DNA from: Sarcomyxa edulis
Lineage: Eukaryota; Basidiomycota; Agaricomycetes; Agaricales; Mycenaceae
Length of the DNA stretch: 64,000 bases
Assembly: GCA_009761415.1 (NCBI GenBank)
Contig: QUOL01000008.1
Location: 310,001-374,000 of the forward strand
Reading direction: 5' to 3'
In this document: positions 25,393 to 41,021 of the stretch, piece by piece
Numbering within the stretch: the stretch's first letter is position 1
Layout: the number at the start of each line of letters is the position of its first letter
Translations under genes and position numbers: made by a program
The notes under the pieces: generated by a model
What the model was told of the DNA's origin: nothing
The model's input: the letters and a program-made list of their open reading frames with translations, nothing else
Databases searched by the model: none

Positions 25393-28080
25393 CTTGTTAT
25401 TGTCTCGCTGGAACAGGGTTGATTGTAGGATAGGATAGAGCGGGATGACTGACGGGGAAGATATCGTCTAGTATAAAGTTCAGTCGGGAAGTGCCAGCTG
25501 TGAGTCTTTGACGGATTGCGGAGCGGGGTGTGTGGAGATGAAGAGAAGTGAAGATGGGGAAAAACAAGACTTATATTTGGAGGGACCACTCATCAGCAAG
25601 ATTTGGTGAAAGGATTGATACGAGTCTAGACCGATCTGAATAAATTTGGTGTATTGGTGGCAGTGTAGAGTTGTTTGTTGGATTGCCGGCTTGCCGTGGC
25701 CCCTATTCCGTTGGCCAATACGAGACGTTCAAAAGTAGAAGCAATTCAGAACGGTGCTGAAGAAAGGCTGATTGTTGAGGAATCTTCATGATGGATCGTA
25801 TTACGATCGGTCCGATATCGGTCGTGCAGAGATAGGCAGAATACTTGGACGAGACCTCGTATGTCTGTCGTAGTGAGTAAGACAAAGCAGAAAAAACCGA
25901 CCAAGAATTCGATGGCGAATAGTATTGGATGTCCATGATCATAGTCACTACATCAAAAGATCTGTACAAGTCCAGAAAAGTCATATCACAGTCATACAGC
26001 AAAGTTTACAAGTCCACATCTGCTAGGATGTTTGGATACACGAGATCGATTGAATAGACGGATTGGAACGTACCCATCGTGCCTAAAGTCCCAAGAGTTC
26101 CAAAAAGAATCGTGGTTTCAGTTGATGTGTACATGGCGACCTAGTTGCACGTGGAAATGGGGCTTGAAGGAGATGAAGGTAACATAAAGAAAACTGTCAG
26201 GAATTCAACGGTCAGCCTCTAAGTTGGATAGGTAGAAGACATTATCGACGAACCCGGGAATGATGGCATGACGTTTGCGGGTATCTATAGAATGACAGTA
26301 TATCAGGATCGAACGTTTTCAACGTAGGAGCATGACGTTCGGTGCGTACGTGTGATCCTAGGTCCTTGAAGACTAGGAGAAAAGAATATGCTGGTGAGAC
26401 ATGCTATCAATGATACACATATGGAAATTGAGCTCACTGGTAGCCCATTTTTCACTGGCAGTGCGCGAATGAGATATTCGGGTCGATGAATGGTGGTACT
26501 TGGACGATGGGCTGAAAATGAGACCCCTTTGCGGCGAGATGTGCTGGTTTTTAACTAGGTAGAAGGCTGTGAACAGAGAGCGGAAGTCCTGGAATTTGTC
26601 GAAGAATCGATTGAGTTGTGGAAGTCCAAGAGATGTCTCAGTTTCACTGGCACTGCAGTCTGCGGCGGACCATGATACAGTCTTTCCCACGCCAAGATCG
26701 ACACTGGGCACCGCCACAATTCTGCCTTGGATGAGTTTTCTCGTTTTGCTCTCTTTTGCTCTCGTTATTCGGAATCGTTCAACGATGGACGATGATTCAA
26801 CGCGATGGGGTGAAGAAAATTCTATGAGCGATCATACAGTGTCGTTCTTTGACTTCGCGGGCGAATTTCGTGCACCCTCGTGGTCAAATCGATACTCGCG
26901 AAGTCGTGATGCACCCTGAATCATGTCCACCGGTCCCATGCCTAATGTACAGCACCTCAAAGCTCCAGCGTTACACGCCATACATTGAATCGGCAGGCGC
27001 CTACGACAGGTTATAGTGAGAACATCGATCACCGTGCATATGCAGACTTACACAGAAATGCATATGGCTACGGAAGACGCTTTTGCGAAGCAATCAGGTA
27101 TGCACTCACCTTCTGATACTAGTCATGACAAAATCGCCATACTCGTTGTACATCTCAATATAACGGCGAGCGTAGAAGGTTTCCCAGTGTTCCAATGACC
27201 TGGTTCGCATAACGACAACATTATGCGGGACCAATGGCGTCCGAGCTTTCCTGATTGGAACAGCTAAAAGACGGGTCCAACGAGTGCTCTAATTTCATTG
27301 ATCAATCGTTGTTGCCTTGTTACTTTCCTTCACCATGGCCAGCCGCCAATTACCCTCATTCCGAACACCTGGAAGACAGATAGTTCCGACCACCTCCATG
27401 CATGGTCACAATTTTTGCATGTACGAAGCAACTAATCATCTCGTCGACAATATGGACCTGTACGACTGGAAATCTTGCAGTGATCTCTGATTAATGAAGA
27501 GTACCACGGGATAGGAACCGTGTGTATACCATTGCCATGGTCTTGGTCGCGACGATCCTTGACTGTTATTCCAGGCGTTGTCTGTTGTGCTTCGAGTGAA
27601 AAGCACCCGTCTTCAACTTCAGCCAATCTCAAGCTGGCAACCTCATGCTTCAATCGAAGTACTTATCCATCTGCGGCTGTCCAAGTCGTAACAGAATAAT
27701 AGGAGCCAGTCAAGCTTTTTGTGGCTTTGATTTCTGATCAAAAATGGTCTTGAGTCTGAGAGGTGGAAGAGGAAGGATTGAATTCACGGTATCATATCGG
27801 CACAATATTCGGCAATCTACATCTGTAACCAAGGCGGTGGGAGCTCCACCCATCGTTTCGGATCGGGGAACGAATGTGTGGAAACAGCATAAAAGGCTCA
27901 TTGTCGGTTTTCCACTTTCTTCAGTCTCCTGCCCAGTGCAACTCACTTCTCACTTTCCTTGCACGCCTCACCATCGTTGGACTGGTTCCTCCCCTTCATA
28001 TCACTTCTTCTTCACGCCATTCATTCTTAACCAGCCTTTCGAATTATCACTCTTTCCCAGCTCATTTCATCGTCTTAGCC
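25393..28080. other. intergenic, 2.7 kb
   Basis: No gene recognised. A short minus-strand hydrophobic start (MYTSTETTILFGTLGTLG from 26134), with possible later exons toward 25700, might be a small membrane protein or relic, but I could not build a consistent intron chain. The final 200 bases carry the promoter of the secreted-protein gene: ATAAAA near 27890 and CTTTC/CTCC-rich sequence after it. Confidence 0.4.
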
Positions 28081-29095
28081 ATGTTCTCTAAATCGCTATT
28101 CACTTCCGTCCTCGTTTTGGCCCTATCTGCGTCCCAGGCTTACGCCCACGCAGCCGTCGCACCTGCTCTTGGAGTCTCGGGGACACCCGCGCGAAGCGAT
28201 GTGCAGAGACCGTCTTCTGCTAAGGAGTGTGGCAAAATTGACCCTGCTACCACCATCGACACTTCGACACCTATCGCAGCTGCCGCGGATGGGACGGTCT
28301 CAGCCGTTATCACCAACTTTAACGCGTACGTAGGGCTTTTCTCATCTACCCCTACCCAGTCGGATCATTGTAGGGAAGTTTTATCATCATCTAACTAACT
28401 TATGACCTTCAATAACAGTGGCAAGGATGGTTCGCGTCAAGTGACTGCACTGGTCGACCCTACTGGTACCGGGAAGTCCTTCGTCGCAGCGACGGTTAAG
28501 ACTAACGGTGATCTCGTACGCCATCCATCCATCCCTCCCTCTACCAACTTGATCACTCATCTAACATGCTTTACACACAGGCCCCAACGGACGTCGGATC
28601 CCAAAACCTGGTCGTCGATTTACCAGCCGGCACCACATGTACCGGTGGTGCAGCTGGTAACCTCTGCTTGATGTCCTTCACCACCGCTGGTGGATTCGGT
28701 AACTGCGTGGTCGTTTCGCAAGGGGCTGCTGCTACCGGTGCTGCTGCAGCGACAACGGCGGCGGCGGCTGGCACTGCTGCCGCTGCTGGAACTGCTGATG
28801 CTGCTGCTGCTGCTAACACGACTGCCACTGGTACCACCACCACCACCGGCAAGCATCACAAGGGCGCCAAAGCTGCTGCTAAGGCTGCTGCCAAGGCCGC
28901 TGCTGTTCAGGCCAAAGTCGCTGGTGTAAGTATCATTTCCCCAACTCCAACTTCCTACTTCTCTCATCTTGTTTCTTTTCATGAATCCAGGGTGCCCGCG
29001 CTCCCCGTGCTCTCCTCCAATCCATGGGCAACTTCGCAAGCCGTGAAGTCGGAGAGATCTCCAAGCGTGGTGTTTTGGGATGGATCTGGGCTTAA
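28081..29095 (+). CDS. secreted Gas1/Egh16-like protein with Ala-rich C-terminal half
   Basis: Exons are 28081-28325, 28419-28515, 28581-28925 and 28991-29095; 263 residues. The start MFSKSLFTSVLVLALSASQA is a clear signal peptide, cleaved near AYA-HAA. The mature domain (PALGVSGTP, DVQRPSS, ECGKIDP, STPI, GKDGSRQVTALVD, TCTGGAAGNLCL, GGFGNCVVVSQ) resembles the fungal Gas1/Mas1/Egh16 secreted family, some members of which act during infection-related development in ascomycetes. The role in basidiomycetes is unclear. It is followed by about 60 residues rich in Ala, Thr and Gly (GCT/GCC repeats) and a Lys/Ala segment (KHHKGAKAAAKAAAKAAA). The end is SKRGVLGWIWA, with a dibasic KR eight residues from the terminus. 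Four Cys before the Ala-rich part could pair. Confidence 0.8.
28729..28915 (+). repeat. GCT/GCC/GCA low-complexity coding repeat (poly-Ala)
   Basis: Alanine codons dominate, with Thr and Gly, inside exon 3 of the secreted protein. The run differs in codon sequence, so it is not a simple uniform microsatellite. Length variation between strains would be expected. It makes long spurious open frames on the opposite strand. Confidence 0.6.
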
Positions 29096-31037
29096 ATTTG
29101 GTTTTTGAGAAGAGTGATTCAGTGACAATGATATGATGGATTTTTGTGTCGCGTGTAATATTTCATTACTATCCATTGTGGTGTAGTGTATTTGCTATGA
29201 GGAGACCGCTTTGCTTCTTCTGGATTTCTCGCTCAGTTGAGATTTGGTCTTTCGGACTGGGGATGGACGATCGTTTATTTGAGGGGTCAGTCTGGAGGGA
29301 GAGTCTGAGGCTATATCGGAATGTGGGGGATATGGCTGCGCGTTTTTCTTCGGCGTTTTGGGGGAAGCACCTCTATTAAGGATGATTCGTCGACCTCATC
29401 TCCCATCATGCATGGAATATGTTCTTGCCCAGATGATAGAACGCGAACACGTCGATTGCATGAATAGTGCTTCTACTGGACGCATGGCTCATAGACGCGT
29501 CAGGCTCAAACGCGTACGCAAGTCACGTTGATCTTGATTTTCCCAATTGAGCGATATCTCCTCAGGCCCCAGACTGTCTGCATCCTTGCAAAGAAACATC
29601 GAATCATTCCAGGGTCAATTGTCATGAAGGATATGTATCACAGTACATCGAGCATATTTACTAGTGCCAGCGTGTCCTCTTTATGTTTCGACCACACATC
29701 ATGATCCTGCATTGCCAGCGCAAGAGGTAGTCTCGTCAGAGGTACTTCTCCAGAGTCAGAACGCCTTCCAGATATTCATAGATATTCATGTTTCATCTTC
29801 GAGTCTTGAAATTCCGACTCATCAGATCACCGACACTAAGTACCAGGTTTCCGAGTCCTTGGAGAAAGTCCATACAAGTTCCAATGCAGATAGGTCAGCG
29901 TGGCATTCTACTCGGATGCCGTCTTGGTCTTTACAGGAAGCCGTGACCTGATCGTTGCAAGAGTCAACGGACCTGTGTCCCGGGTGATACACGAGGAAGC
30001 AAAGCACGTTCGGGAGCGTCTGTCCTGTGCACTTTATCCGAGAAACAGAAAAGACAGTCTCGTCCGAGATAGGGCAAGAAAGCCCGTCTGGCAACCAGGA
30101 AGCAACGCCTTTACAAGAGCCTCGAGTTCGGGTGTGCTTTCGTAAGACAGAAGAAAGCGCGAACGGTCGGCAGCCATGAGCATGTGGAGTTCCAAATATC
30201 ATCGGTTGACGAAAAACGGGAAGTTTCCTCCGAATGCTGGCTCAAGGAGAAGAGATATCACCGTCAGGCGGACTGCAGTCGAGTATTCGCGACAAATTTA
30301 GGATCCCGAGATCCAGCAACACCGCCCATGGCCCCATCATCATTTACGCCGCCAATATCGGCATCCAGACGCGAGTAAGTACTGTCGATGTGGTTGAAAA
30401 TCAAGACTGAGCGGTGATGGATGTGCACCCGAAAATCCACGACGAGGACTCGAGTCACGAATAACGGAAGAAAAACGGATGCAGTTTTTACGGAGGCGCA
30501 ATAACAAAGACCCTTGATCCTCTGAGAGCCGCATTATTCAAATCTGAGAGCAAAGACCGAGTCAGGCATGGAAAATAACGACTAGAAAGATGGAGAAGAC
30601 GTACTAGGATGATTGGGGGAACGGAGAGTTTCAGTGCCGAGTGATTGAGAAGAAGAGCAAGACCGCCCAGCCCGATGAGACACCTGTACAGTTAGCGCCT
30701 CAGGCTCAAGTGCCACCATAGGAATGGATAAAAAAAGGAATGAATATGTATTCTTGGATACTTCCAACACAGCCAGACCTCTAAATGTACAGCCAGAAGA
30801 TGATGGAAGGAATTTAGCGCCGAATTATTTTGAGGCTATGGCGGGTGTTGCGTGCTATTTGGGGCCATCCCCCCTTACCCAAATCTATATATCTTCATCT
30901 CCTCTCCTTCCACTTTCACCATCTCTCGCCTTTTTATACACATCTTTTCTCTCGTTTTTGTTTCAAGTGTGTTCTCTCTTCATCGTACCATTCAGATGTC
31001 TCAATCATAGTCAATTCTTCGCAGATCTCAATCAACC
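29096..31037. other. intergenic, 1.9 kb, upstream of GFAT
   Basis: No recognisable exon. Its right end holds the GFAT promoter: a TATA-like TATATAT at 30886-30892, followed by pyrimidine-rich sequence (CTCTCCTTCC, TTTTCTCTCG) leading to the ATG at 31038. Confidence 0.45.
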
Positions 31038-34545
<3,508 letters not shown>

Positions 34546-36388
34546 TTATGAACTTCCATCTTCACCCTCTCCCTCTCCCTCACCTTCGTTGACACTGTCA
34601 TTCTCGTCGTCTGATGCAGAGGTCGCCTCTCGCAAGATCCGTTCGTATTTGGCGGTAATTCTGGCGATTTCCAGCGGGTCATATACTTTCCCGTCAAACG
34701 TGATCTTCCCCACTAAATCATAAATTTCGTGGATTGTCGAGTCACGCAAAAATCCGTTATTCTTCGTAACTTTCAGATGTTCCACAGGCACACCGGCAGT
34801 CTTGTATTGCGTCAACAGCTCGACTAGCGCAGCAGATACGCGCCCTGGAACATCTGCGGATTTCCCATTAAAATCGAAGAAGACACCGTGCAGGTTGATT
34901 GTTTGAATTCGGGGGAAAGGAGCGCCGCGGCGTGGCGTGGCAATCATCTGGGTCAGTGCAGTTGCTATGTTGACTGTGGCAGTCTGGACACCGATTATCA
35001 GGGTGTGCAGCGATGTTAGGAGAGAGTACACAGTCTTCCACGAAGTTTCCGTCAGTAACGGATAGAATCGCGTCTCAAGGTGCGTGATGGTGTCGAGAGG
35101 AATGGCATGGAGGACTTTAGTGATGATCTTTCGACGGTCCAGCTCAGCAAACGGATGTGCGTTTATGTGGAAGTAGGCCTTGTCATCAAAGTAGTCCACA
35201 GGTTCGGTATTAGTGTACGCTTTGATGTTAAGATACTCTTTGGTGCACGAGATGGTTAGCAGGCGGAAAGTATGGGCAGATTTGGATCGGAAGTGACGTC
35301 GTACAGGTATGAGTAAGTCTCGGGCAACAAACGCGTAAGATATTCCCGTGGGATAAAGAGAAATAGATGCTGTTGCCGGGATGATGATGGAGTGGAGAAG
35401 ATTTGCACACCTCTCCACATTGTCTGACAATTCCAGAAGTTCGAGCTGCGGAAGGTTCACCATAGAATGGACGCCCGGCTCCGGAGCTATGAACCTTTGT
35501 AGCTTCAATGTCTTCAAAGACGGAGATCGCTCGAGGGCGGAAAGGAGAACATCCAAGGAAGGGATGGTGACAGAAGAATTGATTCGGGATTGGTGAGTAA
35601 TTGAGAGGTGCGTAAGATCGTGCAAGAGGTCCCAGCGAACCGAACAGCCATCCAAGAATAAAGAATGGAGGAATGGCGCTCTACCGTCTAGTATGGATTC
35701 AGGGAAATGCAGCAATTGTTCCCCCATCTGTGAAGGCTTCACTTGGATGGAACGTAAAGCAGGCAGACGCCATTGCGAGAGACTTGCCAAAAATGACTTG
35801 ACAGCCTGCCCGTGGCCAGATAAGTCGAGCACCTGAATTCGTTCTGCATGGTCTTTTATTACGTGCGTTACGAAGATGTCATCGTTCTCGAGGAGATAGG
35901 TCTTGATGGACAGAGGTGCCAGGCCAGACCGTTCCAACTGCGACTCCGTCCTGTCATATTGATGACCTTCCATATCGATTGAGCTCCAGAGGGATTTGGT
36001 GTACATCCCAATATGTGCCCACCGGCGGCAGACAAGCATGAGCTTCGTCCATTTGAGATTGAACAGGAAATTTGACGTCGACGCGTATTCGAAGAAGATC
36101 TTCGATAGGATGTCGTCGGGAAGTTGGAATATGGGTACGAGCGTGTTTCGGTGGATCTTCAACCTCGATATCTGGATATGAAGATTGGAGACAAGACTGT
36201 CAATGAACTTGAGCTGTGCATCGAGGCTCAAGTCATTTGATGGCAAAGAATAATTGAAGTTGAATTCGAACGGGCTATGATTCACCGAGTACCGCAAGTG
36301 TCAAGTCGTGCACCTGTACTCATAGAGTGGATACCACCCACCTTCTCAAATCTAAGTTCCTCTCCGAGTTGTCCTCAAATTGTGGCAT
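34546..36388 (-). CDS. F-box/leucine-rich protein, tandem copy A
   Basis: Exon 1 is 36388-36342 and exon 2 is 36274-34546; 591 residues. The open frame of exon 2 alone has no good ATG. The ATG encoding MPQFEDNSERNLDLR in the short first exon restores one, and the intron ends exactly before SPFEFNFNYSLPS. Copy B has the same arrangement. The F-box-like domain is about residues 65-125 (PIFQLPDDILSKIFFEY, MLVCRRWAHIG, SLWSSIDM), and should bind Skp1 in an SCF ubiquitin ligase. The rest is leucine-rich with LRR-like periodicity (PSLKTLKLQRF, LPQLELLELSDN), for substrate recognition. The C-terminus is acidic with GEGEGEGE. The target is unknown. The gene arose by tandem duplication with 37478-39275. 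Confidence 0.85.
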
Positions 36389-36543
36389 TTCGGTTGAGGC
36401 GGACTTGACTGCAGCAGGGTTTGGGACTCTTCAGACTGAGCAGTTTCTAAGCTCGGAGAATCGACGGAGATCTTCAGCGAGTGCAGGAACACCGTGACAA
36501 ATTACTGGAACGTCACAATAGTCAGTGACACTCGCGATTTCGG

Positions 36544-36556
36544 CGCGTCGCGACTC
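36544..36556 (-). promoter_or_regulatory. 13-base element shared upstream of F-box copies A and B
   Basis: GCGTCGCGACTCG lies 156 bases before the ATG of copy A and recurs at 39391-39403, 116 bases before the ATG of copy B. It contains the palindrome TCGCGA. The flanking bases have drifted more than the element, which is compatible with selection on a binding site or with leftover duplicate identity. Confidence 0.4.
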
Positions 36557-36659
36557 GTGAGCGAGGTTTCGGAATCAGCTTGAAATCAACTTCTCATCGT
36601 GCTCCTCGCTAATATCTTATCCGCTTGGATTGGTCGGGCTTTCCGAGATATGTAATATT

Positions 36660-37090
36660 GTAGTACTAACTTACCATATTCATTTTTTGAAACACACATG
36701 CAGATTTCGAGAGGCGTAGGGCCATCCGGCTGGCACTGAGGGGGGGGAATTGTTGACTCCATGAAAGAAACCGTCCTTTGTGACCCATCGTTTTGATATC
36801 GGGTACCCGGAGATCATTCTGAAATCGAATATCATGTCTAGCGTAGGGAACATGATTGTGATCTTGGCCAAGGAAGTGTGGCGCGATTTATTAGCTGGAC
36901 GAGCTCTACGGCGCCGCAGAAAAGCATACTGTTGTAATGACAGACATTGATAGAGATATGGGAGACTGACGAGACAGCGTGTATTGCGTCCGCGATATTA
37001 GAAGGGGTATATTCGATGGATTGCATGCGCACGAGCCGTATATAAAAGTACGAGGGTGCAGATAGGACCATCGATGGAGTCAAGCTGTTC
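36660..37090 (-). pseudogene. decayed C-terminal fragment of an F-box gene (C/D/E type)
   Basis: Between copies A and B lies a broken piece of a different F-box subtype. Reading right to left, 37083-36840 encodes a segment like the intact genes at 39561 and 51759 (NIADAIHAVSSVSHIS, INVCH, then ATLPWPRSQS, versus NAIHTFSSISHIS and ATLPWTNLQS). The frame then shifts and 36871-36680 encodes the equivalent of the last 60 residues (SGYPISKRWVTKDGF versus SGYPICKLRVTRDGF). The N-terminal F-box part is gone. It is a relic. Confidence 0.75.
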
Positions 37091-37477
37091 GGCGACGCCC
37101 AGTTATTTATTGGAACTGAATCTTAACGATTCATCCAGATTCCACAGGCATCGAATCGGGCACCATAGAAGTTTATCATGGTATCTTCTTGGTATTCTTA
37201 TATATCCCGTCCAGTCGCTTGGAAGATGCAACATCTCCGCTGGAGAGGATAGGATGGGGGGAGCTTGAAGGATTTGACGAATCAAGCAAGTGGTTTCGAT
37301 GCATAATCAGTATATAAGCGCTAGAGCAAAATCACAGAGGAGTCGAAAGGATCAAAGCAACTTGTCACTGACCATTGTGAGCAACCTGAAGTGCAGACAT
37401 GCCATGATGATGATCAAGGACTTTCACCTCCGCCCTCTCCCTCGCCATTATTCCCCTCACCTCCGCCCTCATTGTCA

Positions 37478-39275
37478 TTAATTCTCGTCTTCCGATCCAG
37501 AGGTCGTTCCCTGCAAGAGCATTTCGAATTCAGCGTCTATCATGGCAATTTCAGACGGGTCATATTCGTCTCCGTCAAACGTGACCGTTTTCACTAATCC
37601 ACAAATTCTGTGGAGTGTCGAGTAAGTTAAGAGTCCACTATCCTTCGTAATTTCCAAATGTCCCACAGGCACACCAGCATTATGGTACTGGGTCAGAAGT
37701 TCAATTAGCGCGGTCAACACGCGCCCTGGAACAGCTGCTAAGTCCCCGCCAATATTGATGAAGACACCATCCCAGACGATTGTCTGGAGTCGAGGCAAAG
37801 GCACGCCGCGGCGTGGCGTGGCTATCATTTGGATGATCGCATTTGCAATGTTTATGGTGGCCTCGTGTACGCCAATTATCAGGGTGTGAAGCGATGGCAG
37901 CAGAGACAACACAGTCTTCCACGAAGTTTCCGTCAGTATTGGATGAGAACGTGTTTCAAGATGTGTGATGGCCTCGACAGGAATGGCATGCAGCACCTTG
38001 GTGAGGATTTTTCGACGATCCAGCTCGGCAGACGGGTGGGAGTTAATGCGAAAATGCGGCTTGTCGTCAAAGTAATCCACAGGCTTAGTATCGGTATACG
38101 CTCCAATATTAAGATATTCTTTGGTGCATGAGATGTTTAGCAGACGCAAAGCGTGAGCGGATGTGGATCGTAAGTGACGTCGTATAGGTATGAGTAAGTC
38201 TCGGGCAACAAACGCGTGGGATATTCCCATGGGATAGAGAGAAACAGATGCTGTTGTCGGGATGGTGATAGAGTGGAGAAGATTTGCAATTCCCTCCACA
38301 TTATCTGACAACTCTATGCGTTCGAGGTGCGGAAGGATCACCATAGGATGAGAACCAGGTTCAGATGCTATAAAACCCTGCAGTTTCAATGTCTGCAAAG
38401 ATGGACATCGTTCGAGGGCAGAAAGGAGAACATCCAAAGAAGAGATGTCAGCAGATGAGTCTGAGCCACGTGAATAATGTAGCATAGAGAGATGGGTAAG
38501 GTCATGCAACGAGTCCCAGCGAACAGAACAGGCATTCAAGGATACTGAATGCAAGAACGGCGCTCTGCCGTCTAATATCAACTCTGGAAAGCGCAAAAGT
38601 CCTTCCCCAACCTCCAGGGTGTAGCGCTCCACTTTAATGGAACGTAAAGTAGGGAGACGCGACTGCGAAAGATTCTCCAAGAACGATTCAACACTCTGCC
38701 TTCGACCACAGAGATCGATGTCTTGGATTCGTTCTGCATGGTCCTTTATTATGTATTTGACGTAAAAGTCCTCTCTGTCGAGGATTTTGATCTTGATTGA
38801 CAGAGGCGCCAGACCAGACCGCTGCAACTGCAACTTCATCTTGGAATGTGCATGACCATCTACATCTATATAGCTCCAGAGGGATTTAGTGTACATGCCA
38901 ATGTGGGCCCACCGACGGCAGACAAGCATGAGCTTCGTCCATTTGAGATCGAACAGGAAATTTGACGTCGACGCGTATTCAAAGAAGATCTTCGATAAGA
39001 TGTCGTCGGGAAGTTGGAATACGGGTACGAGCGTGTTTCGGTGGATCTTCAACCTTGATATCTGGATATGAAGATTGGAGACAAGACTGTCAATGAACTT
39101 GAGCTGCGTATCGAGGCTCAAGTCGTCTGATGGCAAAGCATAGTTGAAGTTGTACTCGAACGGGCTATCACCCGACGACCGCAAGTATCAAGTCCTGCAT
39201 ATGTATCAGAGAATATATGGATACTCACCTTTTCAGATCCAACTTCTGCTCGAAGTCATCTTGAAGGTGTGTCAT
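37478..39275 (-). CDS. F-box/leucine-rich protein, tandem copy B
   Basis: Exon 1 is 39275-39229 (47 nt, the same length as in copy A) and exon 2 is 39164-37478; 577 residues. The intron ends before SPFEYNFNYALPS. The F-box-like part (PVFQLPDDILSKIFFEY, VCRRWAHIG) is nearly identical to copy A, while the leucine-rich body has diverged more, the pattern expected if the Skp1 side is constrained and the substrate side is free to change. It ends at SGSEDEN and lacks the GE-repeat tail of copy A. It is probably a substrate adaptor of an SCF ubiquitin ligase; the target is unknown. Confidence 0.85.
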
Positions 39276-39390
39276 TTTGTTCCTGAGGCGGACGTGGAAT
39301 CTGGATGCAGCAGAGTTCCGGCAAGAACTTGAAAATCAAAATCACGACCAGTGACAATGTCACGATCGTGACCGTACCCGTGATCCGGAC

Positions 39391-39403
39391 GCGTCGCGAC
39401 TCG
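39391..39403 (-). promoter_or_regulatory. 13-base element shared with F-box copy A (copy B instance)
   Basis: Second instance of GCGTCGCGACTCG, upstream of the copy B start at 39275. Here it is preceded by GGAC and so also contains ACGCGT, the MluI cell-cycle box sequence, which copy A lacks. Confidence 0.4.
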
Positions 39404-39560
39404 CGAATAAATTACTGTAATTCGATATTTCTATATAGGTCTGGCTAAGCTCAGTGAAAGGGGTAGTATGACCCCCCGAAATGAGCACTACTAAAGTCCT
39501 TTTCTTACATGGAATTGTCAACGCGAGTAGAGTTCGTCTTAGGCAGGCAAATGAGGGAAA

Positions 39561-41021
39561 TCAGTGGTCCCACTGCAATGAGCCTAAAAACTCCCCTTCA
39601 TCAAATATCTCTACTTCAGGGACCTCAGCACGATCCTTTGAGCTCAAATTGGCAATGTCCGAAAACCCATCCCTCGTGACTCGTAGTTTGCATATCGGGT
39701 ATCCAGAATCCTTCCTAAGCTTATATAGTTCGCCGAAGGACGCCATGTGTATAGGTGACACGGTGACAGATTGAAGGTTCGTCCAAGGAAGGGTGGCGTG
39801 ACTTGTTGGCTGGATGATCTCTACGGCGTCGCGGAGAAGCATACGTAGGATAAGGCCCTGATGACAGACATTGACACAGGAGATATGTGAAATTGACGAG
39901 AAAGTGTGTATAGCGTTGGAGATATCAGGATGGGGAATATCCGATGCTTTGCATGAGCAAGAGCCATAGCTATGACGAGACCAAAGTACGAGAGAATGCA
40001 GATTTGGGTACAATTTCTGGGATCTGCTTGAACCAAGTCGATTGAACACCGACATGATTTGATCCCCATGACAACTCTCCAAGAGAAGTGACTCTAGGCA
40101 TGGCGAACTGATGGGAAATACATTCAGAGGGACGTGAACTTCCTCATAGTCATGGAAGTTGAGGGAAAACGAGCGGAGCGACGGGATATCGTAAGGTCCG
40201 ACCTCGCACAGATCGTCCACGCAGACCTCGAGTTTGGTCAACCAGGCCATGTGGGCTATGGCTGATTCAGAAGGCCAAGTTATAAAATTGGTGGTGGTGG
40301 TGGTAAATTGTTGACGAAACATTGTGACGGATGATATGATACTCGACGATTCGTCGTCGAAGAAACAATTGTCAAGGTCTAAGACCGACAGTATCGGAGC
40401 TCCTCCGGTAAATGGGGAGATCTTGCGTGGGAGATCTGTCCCTGTCCAGTATATACGAAGAGCCTTAAGTTTTGGCGCTCGGAGACTGTGTAGAACTTGG
40501 GAATAGAGAGGGTTGGCACCTACTCCATGAAGCGATAGATCCTCAAGTCGGTCGACGTGATGGACAAGCTGAACTAATCTGTCCTTACCAGACTCAAACG
40601 ACTTGGCAGGCGCTAGTACGACACTGATTGTGCAAGGCTGAGACCGACGGAGGTACATCTCGAGCAAATCAGTCGCCAACGGCATGGATGCGGATCCAAT
40701 GTGGGTCTATAGTGTAGGCGCATTAATGACTACATTCCTCCACCGGGAAGAGATATGAGACATTGCAATCTCCGGACGTTCCCTCCCCTTCGATGTCGAA
40801 GAGGATCGCTGGGCCAGTTTTACGATGTAGAGCCAAAGCTCGTTTGGGAGGGAGTACATCGGCGTGCGAGAGTTTTTCAGCGCTCCAATGCGTGCATTGG
40901 TTCGAGATAACGCCCGACGAGCGTCCTCGAGCTGTTGAACTTGATAGGCTACCAGTCCCTCAAGACTTTTCGCTTGGGTCTCGAGGACCAAAGACTCCAA
41001 TGAGTCTGCAGAACGATCCAT
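39561..41021 (-). pseudogene. F-box/leucine-rich gene (copy C) with an in-frame stop
   Basis: The frame opens at ATG 41021 (MDRSADSLESLVLETQAKSL) and runs through a coiled segment and F-box (TPMYSLPNELWLYIVKLAQ, SHISSRWRNVVINAPTL). Codon 105 (40709-40707) is then TAG. Translation beyond it, in the same frame, continues the family sequence without any other break (THIGSASMP ... EIFDEGEFLG) to the stop at 39561. The homologues at 51759 and 53550 have Trp (TGG) exactly here (APTLWTHIG, APTLWTRLG), so a single G-to-A change explains it. Without the stop the product would be 486 residues. No usable intron removes the stop. It is either a young pseudogene, a strain-specific null allele, a sequencing error, or a readthrough gene. 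Confidence 0.8.

Noticed and set aside
25703..26134. possible small membrane-protein gene on the minus strand
   Set aside because: Hydrophobic start exists, but no consistent set of splice sites or family match could be built; left as unannotated.
28571..29039. Ala/Val- and Ser-rich minus-strand frames
   Set aside because: They are antisense shadows of the GCT-rich exon of the secreted protein.
36289..36297. exon 2-only start (TTG codon) for F-box copies A and B
   Set aside because: Non-ATG; a 47-nt upstream exon with ATG and a good donor exists in both copies at the same position.
40707..40734. possible short intron that would remove the stop codon in F-box copy C
   Set aside because: Only about 28 nt, and it would delete the conserved VVINAPTL segment.
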